A stretch of DNA of 49,585 nt from Betaproteobacteria bacterium (GTDB lineage Bacteria; Pseudomonadota; Gammaproteobacteria; Burkholderiales; SG8-39). Within the stretch, counting starts at the first letter, position 1. Every line of letters begins with the position of its first letter. Positions 1-8,471 of this stretch are shown here, in pieces. Position numbers and translations under genes: made by a program. Below the pieces are notes generated by a model. It was not told the DNA's origin. It saw only the letters and a program-made list of their open reading frames with translations, and ran no database searches. The DNA lies in assembly GCA_012274205.1 (NCBI GenBank), contig JAAOZY010000044.1, forward strand, positions 1-49,585. The letters run 5' to 3'.

Positions 1-373
1 CGGGCGTTGTCGGGGTAGACAGTTGGCGCGTCGCGTCCGCGCCCGAATTCGTCAGCTACTGCATTGGGAAGGGCCATGATGAGTCCAGAGAGTTGAGTCG
101 GGAAAAATTATGGAGCGAGGCACCGGTACGAGGCTGTACGCCAGCGCACATAGCGGTGCCTAAATTGCCGCGCCAGGCGGCGATCTGCGCTGGCAGCACT
201 CGACGGCAGATGGGTACCGATCGGTCGATTTCCCCATTGCGTCTGTACGCTTTCTGGCACGGGCCGCAACTTCCGCTTCTGGCCGGTTGTACGCAGTCAG
301 CACGTCGTCCGAAAGCCGCCCTTCGCCCAGAAGGAGAACAATCAGACTCCGATCAACAACGAAGGAGTCTGTC
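1..373. other. Left flank, no gene recognised
   Basis: No open frame here resembles a protein I know. The segment is visibly poorer in G+C than most of the window. It holds one arm (248-262) of a 15-nt direct repeat that recurs behind the recombinase gene. The last 25 bases carry the GAAGGAG ribosome-binding site of that gene. Confidence 0.5.
248..262 (+). repeat. 15-nt direct repeat, left copy
   Basis: CGCTTTCTGGCACGG at 248-262 is repeated exactly at 1028-1042, so the two copies bracket the recombinase gene. The similarity does not extend clearly beyond 15 nt. It could be an attachment-type repeat, or simply sequence shared by the upstream and terminator regions. Confidence 0.4.
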
Positions 374-988
374 ATGGAATTCACCGAACATCGGGAACCC
401 TGGAACAAAGGCAAACTGATCGGTCAGAAGCCGCCCCTCAAACCCAAAGACATCTGGGCCATCCGCATTCAACTCCAAAATGGGGGCCGGGCTCGAGACC
501 TGGCGATGTTCAATCTTGCAATCGACAGCAAGCTACGCGGCTGCGATCTGGTCAACCTGCGCGCTCGCGATATCACGCATGCCAATCAGATTCTTGCCCG
601 GGCGATGGTCGTGCAACGAAAAACCCAACGGCCGGTGCAGTTTGAAATAACAGAGCCTACGCGGACCGCTGTCGCGGCATGGATCGACAAGGCCAAACTG
701 AAGCCGGAGCAATGCTTGTTTCCAAGCCGTCTCGCCGACTCGCCCCATGTCTCAACGCGACAGTACGCCCGCATCGTGCATCAATGGGTTTCAGCAATTG
801 GTCTCGATTCAACGATCTATGGCACGCATGCAATGCGGCTGACCAAGGCGACGCTTATCTACAAACGGACGAAAAATCTGCGGGCTGTTCAGCTTCTGCT
901 TGGGCACACGAAGCTGGAAAGCACCGTGAGGTACCTTGGGATAGAGGTAGATGACGCTTTGGAGATCTCCGAACAGACCGAAATCTAG
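374..988 (+). CDS. Stand-alone tyrosine recombinase (phage integrase family)
   Basis: Predicted 204-aa site-specific recombinase that consists almost only of the catalytic domain. The residues of the tyrosine-recombinase site are visible in order: Arg55 (in KLRGCDL), a probable Lys83, His152 and Arg155 (in THAMRLTK), His178 (in LLLGHTK) and the nucleophile Tyr187 (in STVRYLG). No N-terminal core-binding domain of usual size is present, so it is much shorter than phage integrases of 350-400 aa. Short relatives of this kind occur singly in many proteobacterial genomes and their recombination target is not generally known. The start is the ATG behind GAAGGAG at 361-367; the frame is open further upstream but has no ribosome-binding site there. 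A terminator-like hairpin follows. The gene lies in a lower-G+C segment next to a truncated gene, consistent with a mobile or acquired segment. Confidence 0.85.
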   Translation: MEFTEHREPWNKGKLIGQKPPLKPKDIWAIRIQLQNGGRARDLAMFNLAIDSKLRGCDLVNLRARDITHANQILARAMVVQRKTQRPVQFEITEPTRTAVAAWIDKAKLKPEQCLFPSRLADSPHVSTRQYARIVHQWVSAIGLDSTIYGTHAMRLTKATLIYKRTKNLRAVQLLLGHTKLESTVRYLGIEVDDALEISEQTEI

Positions 989-1002
989 CAATCACTCGCC
1001 CG

Positions 1003-1034
1003 GCGGTCGCATAGCTACACCTGCGACCGCTTTC
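1003..1034 (+). terminator. Terminator-like hairpin after the recombinase
   Basis: A perfect 9-bp stem (GCGGTCGCA 1003-1011 with TGCGACCGC 1022-1030) with a 10-nt loop is followed by TTTCT. It lies 15 nt behind the recombinase stop codon. The T run is short, so it would be a weak intrinsic terminator. Confidence 0.5.
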
Positions 1035-1042
1035 TGGCACGG
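1028..1042 (+). repeat. 15-nt direct repeat, right copy
   Basis: Exact copy of 248-262. It overlaps the 3' arm of the terminator-like hairpin behind the recombinase gene. Confidence 0.4.
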
Positions 1043-1238
1043 ATTTCAATACGTGCTCCCGGCCAATACCTGCCATTCGCGCACTTGGTCCAAAGCCGAT
1101 GCCGACCAGATGTCCTAGTCAAGACCGATCATTCAATCACCCGGTCGGCGCAACCTCAAGCGGTCCTGTATATTCGGTCGGTTGGTGTCACCGACAAGCC
1201 GGTGTGTGCCGTTCATGTCCAACATTAGGCGAAATCCC

Positions 1239-1436
1239 ATGTCCATTGGCCACTGCGGCATCGGATTCGGTGCAAAATCAGCCGCTCCAAAGATCTCGCT
1301 CGACTCGCTTTTTCTGGCTGCGCAGTTTATCGATCTGTTGTGGCCCACACTCTTGTTGCTCGGAATCGAACGCGTTCGAATCGTCCCCGACACGTATGAT
1401 TCCGACTATTTCGTGGCGTACATAGAATTTCAATAA
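1239..1436 (+). pseudogene. Truncated remnant of a small integral membrane protein
   Basis: The first 45 or so residues (MSIGHCGIGFGAKSAAP, then SLFLAAQFIDLLWP and LLLLGIERVRI) look like the N-terminus of a common family of roughly 200-aa membrane proteins often annotated as hypothetical or as metal-dependent hydrolase. In that family ERVRI is normally followed by further transmembrane segments. Here the frame changes character right after this motif and stops about 17 codons later, six bases before the next gene. I read it as a broken gene whose 3' part was lost when the downstream segment joined. The family assignment rests on remembered resemblance; an alternative is a genuine 65-aa protein. 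Confidence 0.55.
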
Positions 1437-1442
1437 GAATCC

Positions 1443-2654
1443 ATGCAAACCATGCTGAGCACTACGGAGATATTCCTGATCGCGATGGCGATCATCTTCA
1501 CCGTTCCGTATCTGATCTGGCGCGTGGGTAAGACTGACTATTACGCTCCCCTCGTGGTCGTGCAAATCATCACCGGAATTTTGCTAGGGCCCGGCATTTT
1601 AGGAAGAAGTTTTCCGGACTACTACGCCTTCGTCTTCACTCAGCCGGTCGTCCAATCGTTGAACGGCATCGCCTGGTGGGCAGTGATTATTTTCGTGTGG
1701 ATCGCCGGCATCGAACTGGACCTGAAGAAGGCCTGGGCGCATCGCCGGGAGAGTGCAATCACAGCCGGGCTCGCGCTCGCCACGCCGCTGCTGTTGGGCA
1801 GCATCGTGGCCGCGGGCATGCTGATGTACGACGGCTGGGTCGGTCCCGCGGCGATGACTTGGCAATTCGTCCTCGGAGTGGGCATGGCCTGTGCCGTTAC
1901 CGCGCTTCCCATCCTGATTCTGCTCATGGAGAAGCTGGAGATCCTGCGGCAGCCCATTGGGCAGCGAATCCTGCGCTATGCGAGCCTGGATGACATCGCC
2001 ATCTGGGGCGTGCTGGCCCTAATCCTGATGGACTGGCAGCGCGTAAGCATGCAGGGCGCGTTTCTATTTGCCTTTGCGGTTTGCAGTTACGGATTCCGCA
2101 AACTGATGGTGCGGCTGCCTGAGAAGGACCGCTGGTACGTAGGTTTGATCTGGCTCGCCGTGTGCGCCTTCGGCGCAGATTGGTCCGGGCTACATTTCAT
2201 GGTCGGGGCGTTCCTCTCGGGGGCCGTCATGGATAGCGATTGGTTCGACCAGAAGCAGATGGACCTGCTGCGACACCATGTGCTATTGGTCGTGATGCCG
2301 GTTTTTTTCCTGAGCACGGGTTTGAGAACCAATTGGAGCGTAGGTGGCGAGGCGGTGTTCATTGCCGCGGCCGCGTTGCTCTTCGCTTCGGTAGGGGGCA
2401 AGTTGCTCGGCGTTCAGATCGCGGGCAAGGTCCTCAAATGGCAGCCGGGCGAGGCTTCTATCATCGGTTGGCTGCTGCAGACGAAGGCGCTGATTATGAT
2501 CATCTTCGCCAATATCCTCATGGACAAGGGCGTCATTACCAGCGAGTCGTTCACGGCACTACTGCTGATGGCCATTGCGAGCACCATGCTTACGGTGCCC
2601 GTGGTATCACCGAAACTGGAACGCATGAAGAGCATCGTTACCCAGGCTGCCTGA
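1443..2654 (+). CDS. Cation:proton antiporter, CPA2 type, without regulatory domain
   Basis: A 403-aa inner-membrane protein made almost entirely of hydrophobic helices (about 11-13), as in the Na+(K+)/H+ exchanger domain of the monovalent cation:proton antiporter-2 family. The paired aspartates expected in the ion-binding helix are present (ASLDDIAIW, Asp183-Asp184), and the early GILLGPGILG motif (residues 45-54) fits. It would exchange a monovalent cation for protons. No cytoplasmic TrkA-N/RCK domain follows, unlike the KefC-type protein at 43018-44835. The start could be the first ATG or the one three codons on; no strong ribosome-binding site is seen. It begins six bases after the remnant gene and its G+C is visibly below that of the genes to the right, suggesting acquisition. 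Confidence 0.85.
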   Translation: MQTMLSTTEIFLIAMAIIFTVPYLIWRVGKTDYYAPLVVVQIITGILLGPGILGRSFPDYYAFVFTQPVVQSLNGIAWWAVIIFVWIAGIELDLKKAWAHRRESAITAGLALATPLLLGSIVAAGMLMYDGWVGPAAMTWQFVLGVGMACAVTALPILILLMEKLEILRQPIGQRILRYASLDDIAIWGVLALILMDWQRVSMQGAFLFAFAVCSYGFRKLMVRLPEKDRWYVGLIWLAVCAFGADWSGLHFMVGAFLSGAVMDSDWFDQKQMDLLRHHVLLVVMPVFFLSTGLRTNWSVGGEAVFIAAAALLFASVGGKLLGVQIAGKVLKWQPGEASIIGWLLQTKALIMIIFANILMDKGVITSESFTALLLMAIASTMLTVPVVSPKLERMKSIVTQAA

Positions 2655-2938
2655 TGGCACGGCTTCCGAACGTCGGGCGTCGCCTCGGCAACGAACGTGG
2701 AGTTCGACCGGAACGGGTCCTTCGCGGAAGACCGTGAATATCTGCTTCGGGTCGATAGTGTGAGTAGCGATTTTCGATAAGCAGCCGCTCGAATTTTCCG
2801 CCCCCGCTTTATTTTGTCTGGCCTCGTCGAGCGGCAGCAATGCACAGTGTAGCCGTCGTCCACGCCGCATAACGTCAATGGCAGTTCAGGCCGAATTGCA
2901 GTTATTCCGTTTCGGGGCGTATCTCCATAGCCGGTAGA

Positions 2939-5900
2939 ATGCGCGGGGTGAAACCCGAGCAAACTGACCGCAGGCGTCCGATCCCGCAGCACCCCCGCTA
3001 CTCCGCAGCCGAGCTCGAACTGCGCCGCGCCGCCTGCCCCAAGCCCGAATACCCGGAGGAGCTGCCGGTCAGCGCGCGCCGGGCGGACATCGCGCAGGCG
3101 ATCGAAAAGCATCAGGTGGTGATCGTCTGCGGCGAGACCGGCTCGGGCAAGACCACGCAGCTGCCCAAGATCCTGCTCGAACTCGGGCGCGGCATCGCCG
3201 GCCTGATCGGCCATACGCAGCCGCGGCGCATCGCCGCGCGCGCCACCGCGGCGCGCATCGCGCAGGAGCTGAAGGCCGAGCTCGGCGGCGCGGTCGGCTA
3301 CAAGATCCGCTTTTCCGACAAGATCAGCCCGCGCTCCTACATCAAGCTCATGACCGACGGCATCCTGCTGGCCGAAACCCAGGGCGACCGCGAGCTGCGC
3401 CAGTACGACGCGATCATCATCGACGAAGCGCACGAGCGCAGCCTCAATATCGATTTCCTGCTCGGTTACCTCAAACAGTTATTACCGCGCCGGCCCGAGC
3501 TGAAACTGGTGGTGACCTCCGCAACCATAGACGCAGAGCGCTTCTCCCGGCATTTCGGCAATGCGCCGGTGATCGAGGTGTCGGGCCGGCTGTATCCGGT
3601 GGAACAGCGCTACCGGCCGCCGGCGCAGGCGAAGACCGTGGGCGCCGCCGCGCTGCGCGCGGGTGTAACAGAGGCGCCGCGCGAGGCGCAGGATCCGGTC
3701 GAGGCCATCGTCGACGCGGTGGACGAAGCGGCGCGCTGCGGGCCGGGCGACGTGCTGGTGTTCCTGCCGGGCGAGCGCGAGATCCGCGAGGCGGCCGAGG
3801 GACTGCGCAAGCACCATCCGCCGCACACCGAAATCCTGCCGCTGTACGCGCGCCTGTCGGCGGCGGAGCAGGAGCGCGTGTTCAAGCCGCACGCGGGCCG
3901 GCGCATCGTGCTCGCGACGAATGTCGCCGAGACCTCGCTCACCGTGCCGGGCATACGCTACGTCGTCGACCCGGGCGAGGCGCGCATCAAGCGCTACAGC
4001 TACCGCAGCAAGGTGGAGCAGCTGCAGGTGGAAAAGATTTCCCAGGCGAGCGCCAACCAGCGCGCCGGGCGCTGCGGCCGCGTAGCGAGCGGCGTGTGCA
4101 TCCGCCTGTACGCCGAGGACGACTACAAGGCGCGTCCGGCCTACACCGAGCCCGAGCTGCTGCGCTCCTCGCTCGCCGGCGTGATCCTGAGGATGAAGTC
4201 GCTGCAGCTCGGGGAGGTGGAGGATTTTCCCTTTCTCGATGCGCCGCTGCCAAAGGCGGTGAGCGACGGCTACGGCCTGCTGGCCGAACTCGGCGCAGTG
4301 GACGAAGACCGGGAACTGACCGACATCGGCCGGCAGCTGGCGCGCCTGCCGCTCGACCCCTGCATCGCGCGCATGATCCTCGCGGCGAAAGCGGAGGGGA
4401 GCCTGGCCGAGGTGCTGATCATCGCCGCGGCGCTGTCGCTGCAGGATCCGCGCGAGCGGCCGCTGGAGCGGCAGGGCGCGGCCGATGCGGCGCAGGCCAA
4501 GTTCGACGACGAGAAATCCGACTTCCTCGCCTATCTGAAGCTGTGGAAGTTCTATCAGGACGCGCTCGAACACAAGAAATCGAACCGCAAGCTGATGGAT
4601 CTGTGCCGCGACCACTTCCTCTCGTACCGGCGCATGCGCGAATGGCGCGACGTGCACAGCCAGCTGCATACCTTCGTCGCCGAGCTCGGCTGGAAGCTGT
4701 CGGAGAAGGAGGCGAGCTACGCGCAGATCCACCGCGCCCTGCTCGCGGGGCTGCTCGGCAACATTGGCTGCAAGTCCGAGGACAGCGAACACTACCTCGG
4801 CGCGCGCGGCATCAAATTCCTGATCCACCCGGGCTCGGGCGTGGGCAAGAAAGCCGGGCGCTGGCTCATGGCGGCCGAAATCACCGAGACCACGCGGCTT
4901 TATGCGCGCTGCATCGCGCGCATCGAGCCGGAGTGGCTGGAGAGCATAGGCGCGCACCTGGTGCGGCGCCACCAGTACGAGCAGCACTGGGAGAAAAAGC
5001 CCGCGCACGTCGCCGCGTTCGAGCGCGCGACCCTTTACGGCATCCTGCTCTACGCCAACCGGCGCATCCACTACGGGCCGCTGGACCCGGCCGAATCGCG
5101 CCGCATATTCATCCGCCAGGCGCTGGTCGAGGGCGAGTACGACACGCGCGCGCCGTTCTTTGCGCACAACCGCAAGCTCATCCGCGACATCGAGACCCTC
5201 GAACACAAGTCGCGCCGCCCCGACGTGTTGGTGGACGAGGAGCTGATCTACGCCTTCTACGACAGCCTGATCCCGACGGGTATCCACAACGGCGCCGCGT
5301 TCGAGCACTGGCGCCGCGAAGCCGAGGCCGGCAATCCGAAGCTGCTCTACCTGAAGCGCGAAGATCTGATGCGGCACGAGGCCGCCGGCATCACCACCGA
5401 GCTGTTTCCGCACCAGCTAACCATCGGCGGGCGCAATTACGCGCTCGAATACCTGCACGATCCGGGCAATGCGCGCGACGGCCTCACGCTCACCGTGCCG
5501 CTGATCGCGCTCAATCAGCTTTCCGCCGCGCGCTGCGACTGGCTGGTGCCGGGCCTGCTCAAGGAAAAGGTCGCGCTTCTGGTGAAGACGCTGCCGCAGA
5601 AGCTGCGCCACAAGCTCGGGCCACTGCCCGAATTCGCCGAGGGCTTCGTCGAGGCGATGCAGGCGGCGGGGCAGCCGAAGGACGAGCTGGCGCTCACCGA
5701 AGCGATCGCGCGCCGGGCGCGCGAGGAATTGGGGCTGGTCGTGCCGCTCGACGCCTTCCGTCCCGAGCTGCTGTCCAGGCACCTGGCGATGAATTTCCGC
5801 GTGGTGGACGAGCACGGCCGGCAACTGGCCATGGGCCGGAACCTGGCGCAGTTGCGCGCCGAGCTGGGCGAGCAGGCCGGCGAGCAGTTCAGCGCCATCG

Positions 5901-6772
5901 CCCAGCCCAAGGCGGCGCTGTCCGGCATCAGGAGCTGGGACTTCGGCGAGCTGCAGGACATCATGGAAATCCGCCAGGGCGGGCAGACCCTCATCGGCTA
6001 CCCGGCGCTTATCGATCGCGGCGACAGCGTCGACCTGGAAGTGCTGGATGCGCCGCAGAAGGCGCGCGCGGCGCATCGCGACGGCCTGCGGCGCCTGTTC
6101 ATGCTGCAGCTGAAGGAACAGACGAAATACCTGGAGAAGAACCTGCCCGGGCTGCGCGACATGGCGATGCAGTTCCTGCCCTTCGGCGACGCGGCTTCGC
6201 TCAGGGACCAGTTGCTGCGCGTGACCTACGATCGCGCCTGCATGGCCGAGCCGCTGCCGACCATGCAGGCGGAGTTCCTGCGCCGCTGCGACGAAGGCAA
6301 AACGCGGCTGTCGCTGCTTGCCCAGGAAATCTGCCGCCTGGTCGGCAACATCCTGGCCGAACACCAGGCGCTGCAGAAGAAGCTGCAGGGGCTGAAGGCT
6401 CTGCCGCAGGTGCAGCGCGACATCGGCGAGCAACTGGCGCAGCTGCTGCCGAAGCACTTCATCGCCGCGACCGCCTGGGAGCGGCTGCAGCATTTCCCGC
6501 GCTATCTCAAGGCGGCGGCGCTGCGCCTCGAGAAGCTGCGCGTGGATCCGGCGCGCGACGCGCGCTGCAGCGCCGAATTCAATCCGCTGTGGCAGGCCTG
6601 GCTGCGCGAGGACCTGAAGCAGAGAAAGCAGGGTGTGGCCGATGCGCAGCTCGACCAGTTCCGCTGGCTGCTGGAGGAGCTGCGCGTGTCGCTGTACGCG
6701 CAGGAACTGCGCACGCCGGTGCCGGTGTCGGCGAAACGTCTGCTGAAAATGTGGCAGAGTATGCAGCGATGA
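2939..6772 (+). CDS. hrpA: ATP-dependent RNA helicase HrpA (DEAH box)
   Basis: A 1277-aa superfamily 2 helicase matching HrpA in length and layout. Walker A is GETGSGKT (residues 65-72), the DEAH box is at 162-165, motif III SAT at 194-196, and motif VI appears as QRAGRCGR. The helicase core is followed by the helicase-associated and OB-like regions and the long C-terminal extension (DUF3418) typical of bacterial HrpA. It unwinds RNA; E. coli HrpA has been tied to mRNA processing and ribosome rescue. The start is uncertain: a TAGAAT hexamer at 2935-2940 overlaps the first ATG, and GTG at 2948 lies 7 nt behind it, so translation may begin at that GTG on a leaderless transcript. The 284 nt upstream hold no convincing gene. 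A palindromic repeat follows the stop codon. Confidence 0.97.
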   Translation: MRGVKPEQTDRRRPIPQHPRYSAAELELRRAACPKPEYPEELPVSARRADIAQAIEKHQVVIVCGETGSGKTTQLPKILLELGRGIAGLIGHTQPRRIAARATAARIAQELKAELGGAVGYKIRFSDKISPRSYIKLMTDGILLAETQGDRELRQYDAIIIDEAHERSLNIDFLLGYLKQLLPRRPELKLVVTSATIDAERFSRHFGNAPVIEVSGRLYPVEQRYRPPAQAKTVGAAALRAGVTEAPREAQDPVEAIVDAVDEAARCGPGDVLVFLPGEREIREAAEGLRKHHPPHTEILPLYARLSAAEQERVFKPHAGRRIVLATNVAETSLTVPGIRYVVDPGEARIKRYSYRSKVEQLQVEKISQASANQRAGRCGRVASGVCIRLYAEDDYKARPAYTEPELLRSSLAGVILRMKSLQLGEVEDFPFLDAPLPKAVSDGYGLLAELGAVDEDRELTDIGRQLARLPLDPCIARMILAAKAEGSLAEVLIIAAALSLQDPRERPLERQGAADAAQAKFDDEKSDFLAYLKLWKFYQDALEHKKSNRKLMDLCRDHFLSYRRMREWRDVHSQLHTFVAELGWKLSEKEASYAQIHRALLAGLLGNIGCKSEDSEHYLGARGIKFLIHPGSGVGKKAGRWLMAAEITETTRLYARCIARIEPEWLESIGAHLVRRHQYEQHWEKKPAHVAAFERATLYGILLYANRRIHYGPLDPAESRRIFIRQALVEGEYDTRAPFFAHNRKLIRDIETLEHKSRRPDVLVDEELIYAFYDSLIPTGIHNGAAFEHWRREAEAGNPKLLYLKREDLMRHEAAGITTELFPHQLTIGGRNYALEYLHDPGNARDGLTLTVPLIALNQLSAARCDWLVPGLLKEKVALLVKTLPQKLRHKLGPLPEFAEGFVEAMQAAGQPKDELALTEAIARRAREELGLVVPLDAFRPELLSRHLAMNFRVVDEHGRQLAMGRNLAQLRAELGEQAGEQFSAIAQPKAALSGIRSWDFGELQDIMEIRQGGQTLIGYPALIDRGDSVDLEVLDAPQKARAAHRDGLRRLFMLQLKEQTKYLEKNLPGLRDMAMQFLPFGDAASLRDQLLRVTYDRACMAEPLPTMQAEFLRRCDEGKTRLSLLAQEICRLVGNILAEHQALQKKLQGLKALPQVQRDIGEQLAQLLPKHFIAATAWERLQHFPRYLKAAALRLEKLRVDPARDARCSAEFNPLWQAWLREDLKQRKQGVADAQLDQFRWLLEELRVSLYAQELRTPVPVSAKRLLKMWQSMQR

Positions 6773-6790
6773 AGGAGCGTAACCGGGCGT

Positions 6791-6877
6791 AACCGGGGAC
6801 AGACCACGTTTTTCCGTTGCAGAAACCGGGAGTCTACTTAACAAACGTTGTTGAAAAAACGTGGTCTGTCCCCGGTT
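6791..6877. repeat. REP-like palindrome (23-bp perfect inverted repeat)
   Basis: The arm at 6791-6813, beginning AACCGGGGACAGACCACG, is repeated as an exact reverse complement at 6855-6877 with 41 nt between. The GGGGACAGACCACG core resembles short palindromes I associate with REP-associated tyrosine transposases in proteobacteria. No transposase gene is in the window, so this would be a non-autonomous copy. It lies between hrpA and the EI24-domain gene and overlaps possible upstream starts of the latter. It could also fold as an mRNA hairpin. Confidence 0.7.
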
Positions 6878-6895
6878 ATTCTTGGAGATGCCCGC

Positions 6896-7630
6896 ATGAG
6901 TGAAATCACCAAGGCCTTGATCAAAGCGTTCGCGAGCCTGCTGCATCCGCGCATGCTGCTGCTGATGCTGTGGCCGCTCGCCATTGCGCTGGTTTTGTGG
7001 CTCGGCCTCGCGTTCGCGTTCTGGTCGCAGGCGGCGGCCTGGCTGCAACTGCAGTTCCAGCAGTCGGCCCTGATCGACTGGGCCATCACGGTGTGGCCGC
7101 TGATGTACATTGCCACGCATCTCGCCTGGATCCTGCTCGCACTGCTGTTCGTGCCGCCGGTGCTGGTCACGGCGGTGCTGATCATCGGCGTCTTTTCGAT
7201 GCCCGCAATGGTCGGGCACGTGTCCGAGCGCGCCTATCCGCGGCTCGAGCGCCGGCGGGGCGGCACGTTTGCCGGGAGCGCGTGGAACAGCGTGGCTGCG
7301 CTGCTCTGGCTCATCGTGCTGACGCTACTGTCGCTGCCGCTGTGGTTTATCCCGCTGCTGTGGCCGGTGTTGCCGATCGTGCTGTTCGGCTACCTCAATC
7401 AGCGGGTATTTCGCTATGACGCGCTGGCCGAGCACGCCAGCGCCTTGGAGATGGATACGCTGATCCGGCGACACCGCCGCGAATTGTTTCTGCTCGGCGC
7501 AGCGCTCGCGCTGTGCGGCCTGATCCCGCTGCTCGGGTTTTTCATTCCGGTGTACGGCGGGCTCGCGTTCATCCACTACTGTCTGGCCCGACTCGCGCAG
7601 CTGCGCGACGAGCCGGTCGCGACGCAATAG
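6896..7630 (+). CDS. EI24-domain (CysZ-like) membrane protein
   Basis: A 244-aa inner-membrane protein with about six hydrophobic segments and few soluble parts, recognised as EI24/CysZ family by its overall pattern (N-terminal ITKALIKAFASLLHP, the loop SERAYPRLERRRGG, and the C-terminal LGFFIPVYGGLAFIHYC). CysZ relatives move sulfate in enterobacteria, but betaproteobacterial members next to unrelated genes are of unknown function. The ATG at 6896 is preferred because the frame further upstream is made of the REP-like palindrome; the TTG at 6848 would put repeat sequence into the protein. The CinA-like gene begins 21 nt downstream, so the two are probably cotranscribed. Confidence 0.8.
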   Translation: MSEITKALIKAFASLLHPRMLLLMLWPLAIALVLWLGLAFAFWSQAAAWLQLQFQQSALIDWAITVWPLMYIATHLAWILLALLFVPPVLVTAVLIIGVFSMPAMVGHVSERAYPRLERRRGGTFAGSAWNSVAALLWLIVLTLLSLPLWFIPLLWPVLPIVLFGYLNQRVFRYDALAEHASALEMDTLIRRHRRELFLLGAALALCGLIPLLGFFIPVYGGLAFIHYCLARLAQLRDEPVATQ

Positions 7631-7651
7631 CAGACTCGAAGGAGAGCACCG

Positions 7652-8413
7652 ATGCATTTCGGCGCAATCATCATCGGCGATGAAATCATGCGCGGCAAGC
7701 GCCAGGACAAGCACATGGCGCAGCTGATCGCGATCCTGCGCAGCCGCGGCCTCGCGCTCGCCTGGTGCCAGTACCTGGGCGACGACCCGGCGCTGATCAC
7801 GGCCACGCTCAGGCGCACGCTAGCGGGACCGGACATCGTGTTCAGCTTCGGTGGCATCGGCGCGACCCCGGACGACCACACGCGCGCCTGCGCCGCCGCC
7901 GCGGCCGGCGTGGAACTCGAGTTGCATCCGGAGGCCGAGGCCGAGATCCGCGCCCGCTTCGGCGCCGACACCACGCCCAACCGGCTCAAGATGGGCGAAT
8001 TCCCGCGCGGCTCCGCAACGATACCGAACGACTACAACCGCATCCGCGGTTTCTCGCTGGGCGAGCATCACTTCGTGCCGGGCTTCCCCATCATGGCCTG
8101 GCCCATGGTCGAGTGGGTGCTCGACCATCGCTATTCACACCTGTTCCACACGCGTGCCGAAACCGAGGCCTCGATCATCGTGTACGAGTCGGCCGAGAGC
8201 ACGCTCACGCCGCTGATGGAGGCGGTCGAGGCGAAATACCGCGGCCTCAAGGTGTTCAGCCTGCCGAGCGTGGGCGAGGGCGGCCGGCGCCGCCATATCG
8301 AACTCGGCGTGCGCGGCGCGCCCGGGGAAGTGCCGGCCGCGCTGGATGAACTCAAACGCGGCGTGAACGAGACCGGCGGGACCTGGGAGGCGCTCGGCGC
8401 ACCGCCAGCGTAG
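7652..8413 (+). CDS. Molybdopterin-binding / CinA N-terminal domain protein
   Basis: A 253-aa protein whose first 170 residues match the MoaB/MogA-type fold used in CinA: it opens with GAIIIGDEIMRGKRQDKH, and FSFGGIGATPDDHTR is the substrate-loop motif of the family. It lacks the C-terminal nicotinamide-nucleotide amidase domain of full CinA, so deamidase activity is not expected. Proteins of this short type are usually called competence/damage-inducible protein A or molybdopterin-binding protein; a pyrophosphatase-like role on a nucleotide is possible but not shown. A GAAGGAGAG ribosome-binding site lies 6-7 nt before the ATG. It follows the EI24-domain gene by 21 nt and converges with the thaumatin-domain gene. 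Confidence 0.85.
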   Translation: MHFGAIIIGDEIMRGKRQDKHMAQLIAILRSRGLALAWCQYLGDDPALITATLRRTLAGPDIVFSFGGIGATPDDHTRACAAAAAGVELELHPEAEAEIRARFGADTTPNRLKMGEFPRGSATIPNDYNRIRGFSLGEHHFVPGFPIMAWPMVEWVLDHRYSHLFHTRAETEASIIVYESAESTLTPLMEAVEAKYRGLKVFSLPSVGEGGRRRHIELGVRGAPGEVPAALDELKRGVNETGGTWEALGAPPA

Positions 8414-8471
8414 CTCGAGCCGTCGCCATGACTAAGGGTCCCGCGTTCGAACCACGACTGCAGTGCGCGGA

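Noticed and set aside
160..414. 84-codon minus-strand frame before the recombinase
   Set aside because: It overlaps the recombinase start and its ribosome-binding site, and has no recognisable family.
2655..2764. Short open stretch behind the antiporter, reading ATNVEFDRNGSFAEDREYLL
   Set aside because: It looks somewhat protein-like but has no start codon of its own after the preceding stop and I cannot name a family. It may be a decayed gene end; not supported enough to list.
3482..5413. 643-codon open frame on the minus strand
   Set aside because: It is antisense to hrpA; the product is low-complexity and has no start signal.
4096..6792. 898-codon plus-strand frame inside hrpA
   Set aside because: It is a frame shadow of hrpA; the protein is Arg/Ala/Gly-rich with no motif.
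5417..7219. 600-codon minus-strand frame running from EI24 gene into hrpA
   Set aside because: It crosses the REP-like palindrome and lies opposite two well-supported genes.
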